Below are positions 7,327-10,293 of a stretch of DNA of 10,293 nt, piece after piece. The translations under genes and the position numbers were made by a program. The number at the start of each line of letters is the position of its first letter. The first letter of the stretch is position 1. Source of the DNA: Bacteroidales bacterium UBA1309 (GTDB lineage Bacteria; Bacteroidota; Bacteroidia; Bacteroidales; Dysgonomonadaceae); NCBI GenBank assembly GCA_002307185.1, contig DBTT01000040.1:1-10293 (forward strand). Reading direction: 5' to 3'. The notes beneath the pieces are model-generated. The model did no database searches. It was not told the origin of the DNA and worked only from the letters and a program-made list of their open reading frames with translations.

Positions 7327-7350
7327 GGTGTATTAATGCACTAAGACACC
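7327..7350. promoter_or_regulatory. 24-bp palindromic operator, probable GntR/YtrA binding site
   Basis: On the plus strand the arms are GGTGTATTA (7327-7335) and TAAGACACC (7342-7350), around a centre ATGCAC. Ten of the twelve base pairs of the dyad are complementary, including the central TGCA. It lies 14 bp before the start codon of the first gene of the efflux operon, whose third gene encodes a YtrA-like regulator. Dyads of the GTGTnTTA-type are what I recall for YtrA-family operators (established knowledge, from memory). Binding by this particular regulator is inferred. In RNA the same bases could fold into a hairpin with a UGCA loop just before the start codon, so a translational role is an alternative. 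Confidence 0.72.
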
Positions 7351-7351
7351 G

Positions 7352-7387
7352 CAAATAAAAGAACGTTTTTTGAAACTTCCAAATGTA
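7352..7387 (-). promoter_or_regulatory. Candidate promoter(s) of the efflux operon
   Basis: Two overlapping models read on the minus strand. In the first, a TTTG -33 box (7383-7380) is followed after 20 bp by TTTATTTG (7359-7352), one mismatch from TAnnTTTG; transcription would start near 7345, inside the palindrome, an arrangement well suited to repression. In the second, TACATTTG (7387-7380) is itself a perfect -7 box but lacks a good -33 box; the start would be near 7373, leaving the palindrome in the 5' leader. A run of T7-G-A9 at 7394-7410 lies just upstream and could act as a bent or UP-like tract. I favour the first model but cannot decide from sequence. Confidence 0.5.
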
Positions 7388-7466
7388 TAGTGCTTTTTTT
7401 GAAAAAAAAATCATAAAACAGTTGCTTTTTGTCGTAATGCGTTCATTTTTTTTATGCCAAAGATGC

Positions 7467-7496
7467 TGTTAAACACGTAAGAATTATGTAGCTTTG
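7467..7496 (+). promoter_or_regulatory. Candidate promoter of the purH-mreB unit
   Basis: TAGCTTTG at 7489-7496 is an exact match to the Bacteroidetes -7 consensus TAnnTTTG. It is followed by GC, a common context. Upstream at 7467-7470 is TGTT, only a weak -33 box. The predicted transcript would begin near 7503 and carry a leader of about 40 bases, AT-rich and without a Shine-Dalgarno sequence, before the purH ATG at 7543. I see no PurR-type or purine riboswitch structure in the leader. Confidence 0.55.
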
Positions 7497-7542
7497 CTCG
7501 CTAAAACTATCTTTTTGTAAAGAGTTAATCAAAAAATCTTAT

Positions 7543-9066
7543 ATGTCTGCAAATAAAGTTATTAAGACCGCTCTTGTCTCTGTTTATCATAAGGATGGGT
7601 TGGATGAAATTCTTTCCAGGTTGCATGAGCAGGGAGTGACTTTTCTTTCTACCGGCGGGACACAACAATTTATAGAGTCGTTGGGCCTGCCTTGCGATGC
7701 TGTGGAGGATCTGACAGGTTACCCTTCTATTTTGGGTGGACGTGTGAAAACTTTGCACCCAAAAGTGTTTGGTGGTATTCTTACTCGTCGTGATCTGGAA
7801 ATGGATAAACAACAATGTGCGGAATACGAAATTCCTGAAATAGATTTAGTGATTGTGGATTTATATCCATTTGAACAGACGGTGGCTTCTGGTGCTGAAC
7901 CTGAAGCAATTGTGGAAAAAATTGATATAGGTGGTATTTCGCTAATCCGTGCTGCTGCCAAAAATTTTAACGATGTGGTGATTGTGGCCTCCAAGGCTCA
8001 ATATGCTCCGCTTCTAAACATTATAAATGAAAAGGGTGCTGAAACATCCTGGGAGGATCGTCGTTGGTTTGCTAAGGAAGCCTTTGCTGTATCTTCTCTT
8101 TACGATTCGGCTATCTTTAATTGGTTTGATGGTGGAGAAGGTTCTCAGTTTCGTGCAGCTATGGATGATGCTAAAACGCTTCGCTACGGTGAAAATCCCC
8201 ATCAGAGAGGTTTTTTTTATGGAGATTTTGCGGAGATGTTTGAGCAACTTCAGGGAAAGGAAATTTCTTATAACAACTTGCTTGATATTGATGCTGCTGT
8301 TTCGTTGATTGGTGATTTTAACGAAACGACCTTTGCGATTCTTAAACACAATAATGCTTGTGGCCTTGCTTCCAGAAAAGTACTGATTGATGCTTGGAAA
8401 GATGCTTTGGCGGGAGATCCGGTTTCTGCTTTTGGTGGTGTACTGGTGACCAATACGGTGGTGGATACTGCTACTGCAGAAGAAATTAATAAGATTTTCT
8501 TTGAAGTGATTATAGCCCCCGATTACGATGTGGAAGCGTTGAAGATTTTGACCTCTAAGAAGAATCGTATTATTTTGATTCAAAAGGAAGTTCCTGTTGT
8601 TAAAAGGCAATTCCGCTCTTTGCTCAATGGAGTCTTGGCTCAGGATAAAGACTTGCATACCGAAGCTCCTGCTGAATTAAAATCGGTAACAAGTGCTGTT
8701 CCAACGGATGCTCAAATAGAAGACTTGCTTTTTGCTAATAAAATAGTGAAGCATTCAAAATCGAATTCGATTGTTCTGGCCAAGAATAAACAACTTTGTG
8801 CCAGTGGGGTAGGGCAAACATCTCGTGTGGATGCTTTACGTCAGGCTATTGAAAAGGCTGGTAGCTTTAATATGGATTTGAACGGAGCTGTTATGGCTTC
8901 TGATGCTTATTTCCCTTTTCCTGATTGCGTGGAGATTGCAGACAAGGCTGGTGTCAAGGCTGTGATTCATCCGGGAGGTTCTATCAATGATCAGAAATCC
9001 ATTGACTATTGCAATGAAAACCGCGTGGCGATGGTTCTGACTGGTTTCAGACATTTTAAACATTAA
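7543..9066 (+). CDS. purH: Bifunctional AICAR formyltransferase / IMP cyclohydrolase
   Basis: A 507-residue cytosolic enzyme for the last two steps of de novo purine synthesis: AICAR is formylated with 10-formyl-THF to FAICAR, which is then cyclised to IMP. The N-terminal MGS-like cyclohydrolase domain covers about residues 1-199, with STGGT (36-40), GGRVKTLHPKVFGG (65-78), DLYPF (106-110) and KIDIGGISLIRAAAKN (126-141). The transformylase domain follows, with RYGENPHQ (214-221), the catalytic Lys-His pair in LKHNNACG (267-274), and DPVSAFGG (292-299). The usual KHxNPCG reads KHNNACG here, with Ala for Pro; I believe this is common in Bacteroidetes. The C-terminus TGFRHFKH is the normal family end, so the gene is complete; at 507 residues it is a little shorter than the E. 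coli enzyme (about 529). The mreB gene follows after 7 bp and is probably co-transcribed. Confidence 0.98.
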   Translation: MSANKVIKTALVSVYHKDGLDEILSRLHEQGVTFLSTGGTQQFIESLGLPCDAVEDLTGYPSILGGRVKTLHPKVFGGILTRRDLEMDKQQCAEYEIPEIDLVIVDLYPFEQTVASGAEPEAIVEKIDIGGISLIRAAAKNFNDVVIVASKAQYAPLLNIINEKGAETSWEDRRWFAKEAFAVSSLYDSAIFNWFDGGEGSQFRAAMDDAKTLRYGENPHQRGFFYGDFAEMFEQLQGKEISYNNLLDIDAAVSLIGDFNETTFAILKHNNACGLASRKVLIDAWKDALAGDPVSAFGGVLVTNTVVDTATAEEINKIFFEVIIAPDYDVEALKILTSKKNRIILIQKEVPVVKRQFRSLLNGVLAQDKDLHTEAPAELKSVTSAVPTDAQIEDLLFANKIVKHSKSNSIVLAKNKQLCASGVGQTSRVDALRQAIEKAGSFNMDLNGAVMASDAYFPFPDCVEIADKAGVKAVIHPGGSINDQKSIDYCNENRVAMVLTGFRHFKH

Positions 9067-9073
9067 TACAACT

Positions 9074-10093
9074 ATGGGATTATTTTCTTTCACACAGGAA
9101 ATCGCCATGGACTTGGGAACGGCGAATACCATCATCACCCACAATGATAAAATTGTAGTGGATGAGCCCAGCATTGTCGCATTGGACCGACGTACCGACA
9201 AACTATTGGCCGTTGGGACACAAGCTCAAATGATGCACGGTAAAACGCCGGACAACATTAAGACGGTGCGTCCGCTTCGGGATGGTGTAATTGCTGACTT
9301 TTATGCTGCTGAGCAAATGATGCGTGGCCTGATTAAGATGGCAACCTCCAAAAAACGTCTTTTTTCACCCAATCTCCGTATGGTTATTTGTGTTCCTTCC
9401 GGTTCAACCGAAGTGGAACTTCGTGCTGTACGTGACTCCGCCGAACATGCTGGTGGACGTGATGTGTATATGATTTTTGAGCCTATGGCTGCGGCTATTG
9501 GTATCGGGATTGATGTGGAAGCTCCGGAAGGAAACATGATTGTGGATATAGGTGGTGGCACCACTGAAATCGCTATTATCTCCTTGGGAGGTATTGTTGC
9601 CAATAAATCTATCCGCATTGCTGGTGATGATTTTACGGCTGATATTCAGGAATATATGCGCCGGCAGCACAATTTGCGTGTAGGAGAGCGTACGGCTGAG
9701 CAAATCAAAATTAACGTCGGATCTGCACTGACCGAATTGGATAATCCCCCTGAAGACTATATTGTACACGGACCTAATCAGATGACTGCACTGCCTATGG
9801 AAGTCCCGGTATCCTATCAGGAAATAGCCCATTGCCTTGAGAAATCCATTTCCAAAGTAGAAATGGCAGTATTGAGTGCATTGGAACAGACTCCTCCTGA
9901 ACTTTATTCTGATATTGTTAGACGTGGTGTGTATTTGGCTGGTGGTGGAGCATTGCTTCGTGGGCTTGCCAAGCGTTTGAGCGATAAGATCAATATCCCT
10001 TTCAATGTTGCTGAAGATCCTTTGCATGCAGTTGCACGCGGGACTGGTGTCGCTTTGAAAAATGTGGATCGGTTCAACTTCTTGATTCGTTAA
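9074..10093 (+). CDS. mreB: Rod shape-determining protein MreB (bacterial actin)
   Basis: A 339-residue actin-fold ATPase that forms filaments under the inner membrane and steers the elongasome for side-wall peptidoglycan synthesis. The N-terminal MGLFSFTQEI is short and partly hydrophobic, as in membrane-binding MreB. Phosphate-1 motif is MDLGTANT (12-19), the hydrolysis region is VPSGSTEVE (108-116) with EPMAAAIG at 136-143, phosphate-2 is VDIGGGTTE (157-165), and the adenosine motif is LAGGGALLRGL near residues 289-299. Length and motifs are normal for the family. The stop is followed immediately by a second in-frame stop (TAATAG). The gene sits between purH (7-bp gap) and mreC, a layout that I recall as common in Bacteroidetes. 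A terminator-like hairpin follows it. Confidence 0.98.
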   Translation: MGLFSFTQEIAMDLGTANTIITHNDKIVVDEPSIVALDRRTDKLLAVGTQAQMMHGKTPDNIKTVRPLRDGVIADFYAAEQMMRGLIKMATSKKRLFSPNLRMVICVPSGSTEVELRAVRDSAEHAGGRDVYMIFEPMAAAIGIGIDVEAPEGNMIVDIGGGTTEIAIISLGGIVANKSIRIAGDDFTADIQEYMRRQHNLRVGERTAEQIKINVGSALTELDNPPEDYIVHGPNQMTALPMEVPVSYQEIAHCLEKSISKVEMAVLSALEQTPPELYSDIVRRGVYLAGGGALLRGLAKRLSDKINIPFNVAEDPLHAVARGTGVALKNVDRFNFLIR

Positions 10094-10101
10094 TAGTTAC
10101 T

Positions 10102-10131
10102 GAATCGTCCGGCTTTCTTGTCGGGCGATTT
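10102..10131 (+). terminator. Terminator-like hairpin between mreB and mreC
   Basis: AATCGTCCGGC (10103-10113) and GTCGGGCGATT (10120-10130) form an 11-bp stem with two G-U wobbles and a TTTCTT loop; one further wobble pair can extend it. A T-rich stretch follows (TTTGGCTTTTATTCTC), though it is broken by GGC, so termination would probably be partial. It begins 9 bases after the mreB stop and ends 37 bases before the mreC start, so complete termination would require a separate mreC promoter, for which I see only a poor candidate. Confidence 0.6.
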
Positions 10132-10168
10132 GGCTTTTATTCTCTTCTACTTTGTTGCAAAATCCTGT

Positions 10169-10293
10169 ATGCTAAATATTCTGAGGTTTATTGCCCGGTA
10201 CAGTACGCTTCTGCTTTTCCTGATATTGCAGACGATCTCTTTGCACATGTTGTTTACCAACAATAGCTTTCAGCAAAGTGCTTTTTTTAGTAC
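10169..10293 (+). CDS. mreC: Rod shape-determining protein MreC (5' fragment, continues past the window)
   Basis: The first 41 codons are visible, open to the right edge: MLNILRFIARYSTLLLFLIL and then QTISLHMLFTNNSFQQSAFF. A basic amphipathic start, one transmembrane helix at about residues 11-30, and the NSFQQSAFF segment after it match the N-terminus of Bacteroidetes MreC, a periplasmic scaffold protein of the elongasome. The position directly after mreB makes the assignment firm despite the short length. The rest of the coiled-coil and beta domains lie outside the window. No Shine-Dalgarno sequence is seen before the ATG. Confidence 0.88.
   Translation, partial: MLNILRFIARYSTLLLFLILQTISLHMLFTNNSFQQSAFFS

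Noticed and set aside
7394..7410. T7-G-A9 tract as a transcription terminator
   Set aside because: It has no GC-containing stem and lies between two divergent promoters, where no transcript needs ending. A bent or UP-like promoter element is more likely.
7313..7414. 34-residue N-terminal extension of the first ATPase (start at 7414)
   Set aside because: The extra residues are not like the family, and they would be encoded over the palindrome and the promoter elements. The ATG at 7312 begins the conserved first beta strand.
8335..8365. PurH KHNNACG (Ala for the usual Pro) as a damaged active site
   Set aside because: The catalytic Lys and His are present and all other motifs are intact. The Ala form is, as far as I recall, ordinary in Bacteroidetes PurH.
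8014..8658. A 214-codon open frame antisense to purH
   Set aside because: It lies wholly within purH, which is a full-length, motif-complete enzyme. The antisense translation is rich in Ile, Ser, Arg and Asn with no recognisable domain.
9404..10027. A 207-codon open frame antisense to mreB
   Set aside because: It is a reading shadow of mreB, with low-complexity His/Ser/Thr/Ile composition and no domain.
10148..10154. TACTTTG as an mreC promoter -7 box
   Set aside because: It has a one-base spacer where the consensus has two, no clear -33 box, and would leave a leader of only about 8 bases.
1..10293. Mobile elements, CRISPR repeats, tRNA or rRNA genes, toxin-antitoxin or phage-defence genes
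   Set aside because: I looked on both strands and found no terminal inverted repeats, transposase or integrase motifs, spaced direct repeats, cloverleaf sequences or small paired toxin-like genes.

Overview
The window looks like a chromosomal segment from the Bacteroidetes, most likely Bacteroidales. The protein repertoire (TolC/HlyD/MacB-type exporter genes, a purH-mreB-mreC cluster) fits. So do the near-absence of Shine-Dalgarno sequences and the presence of promoter-like TAnnTTTG elements in the one divergent intergenic region. I cannot name a genus from the sequence alone. It holds two divergent transcription units read out from about 7313-7542; no gene-free stretch exceeds 300 bases, and I see no tRNA, rRNA, CRISPR array, insertion sequence or frameshifted gene.

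Minus-strand unit (7312 down to 1, running off the left edge): eight tightly packed genes. In transcription order they are a Ytr-like ABC ATPase, a six-helix membrane protein, a short GntR/YtrA-type repressor, a stand-alone MacB/LolD-type ATPase, two tandem MacB/FtsX-type permeases, a MacA/HlyD-type periplasmic adaptor, and a TolC-type outer membrane factor (3' end missing). Spacing runs from a 14-bp overlap to gaps of at most 66 bp, so one operon is the simplest reading. The last five genes would assemble a tripartite efflux pump spanning both membranes. The first two look like a separate simple ABC-2 type transporter of the kind normally paired with YtrA-family regulators. The repressor sits between the two modules, and a 24-bp near-perfect palindrome lies in the leader of the first gene. 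The inferred design is a self-regulated envelope-stress or antimicrobial-responsive operon that couples a Ytr-like ABC module to a MacAB-TolC-like pump.

Plus-strand unit (7543 to the right edge): purH (bifunctional last two steps of IMP synthesis), then mreB after 7 bp, then mreC (only its first 41 codons in the window). A terminator-like hairpin lies between mreB and mreC. It would give more mreB than mreC transcript if it works in the cell.

Most of the window is recognisable biology. The points most worth a second look are the palindromic operator with its promoter, the mid-operon placement of the repressor joining two different ABC systems, half-site-like repeats at intercistronic junctions, and the mreB-mreC hairpin.
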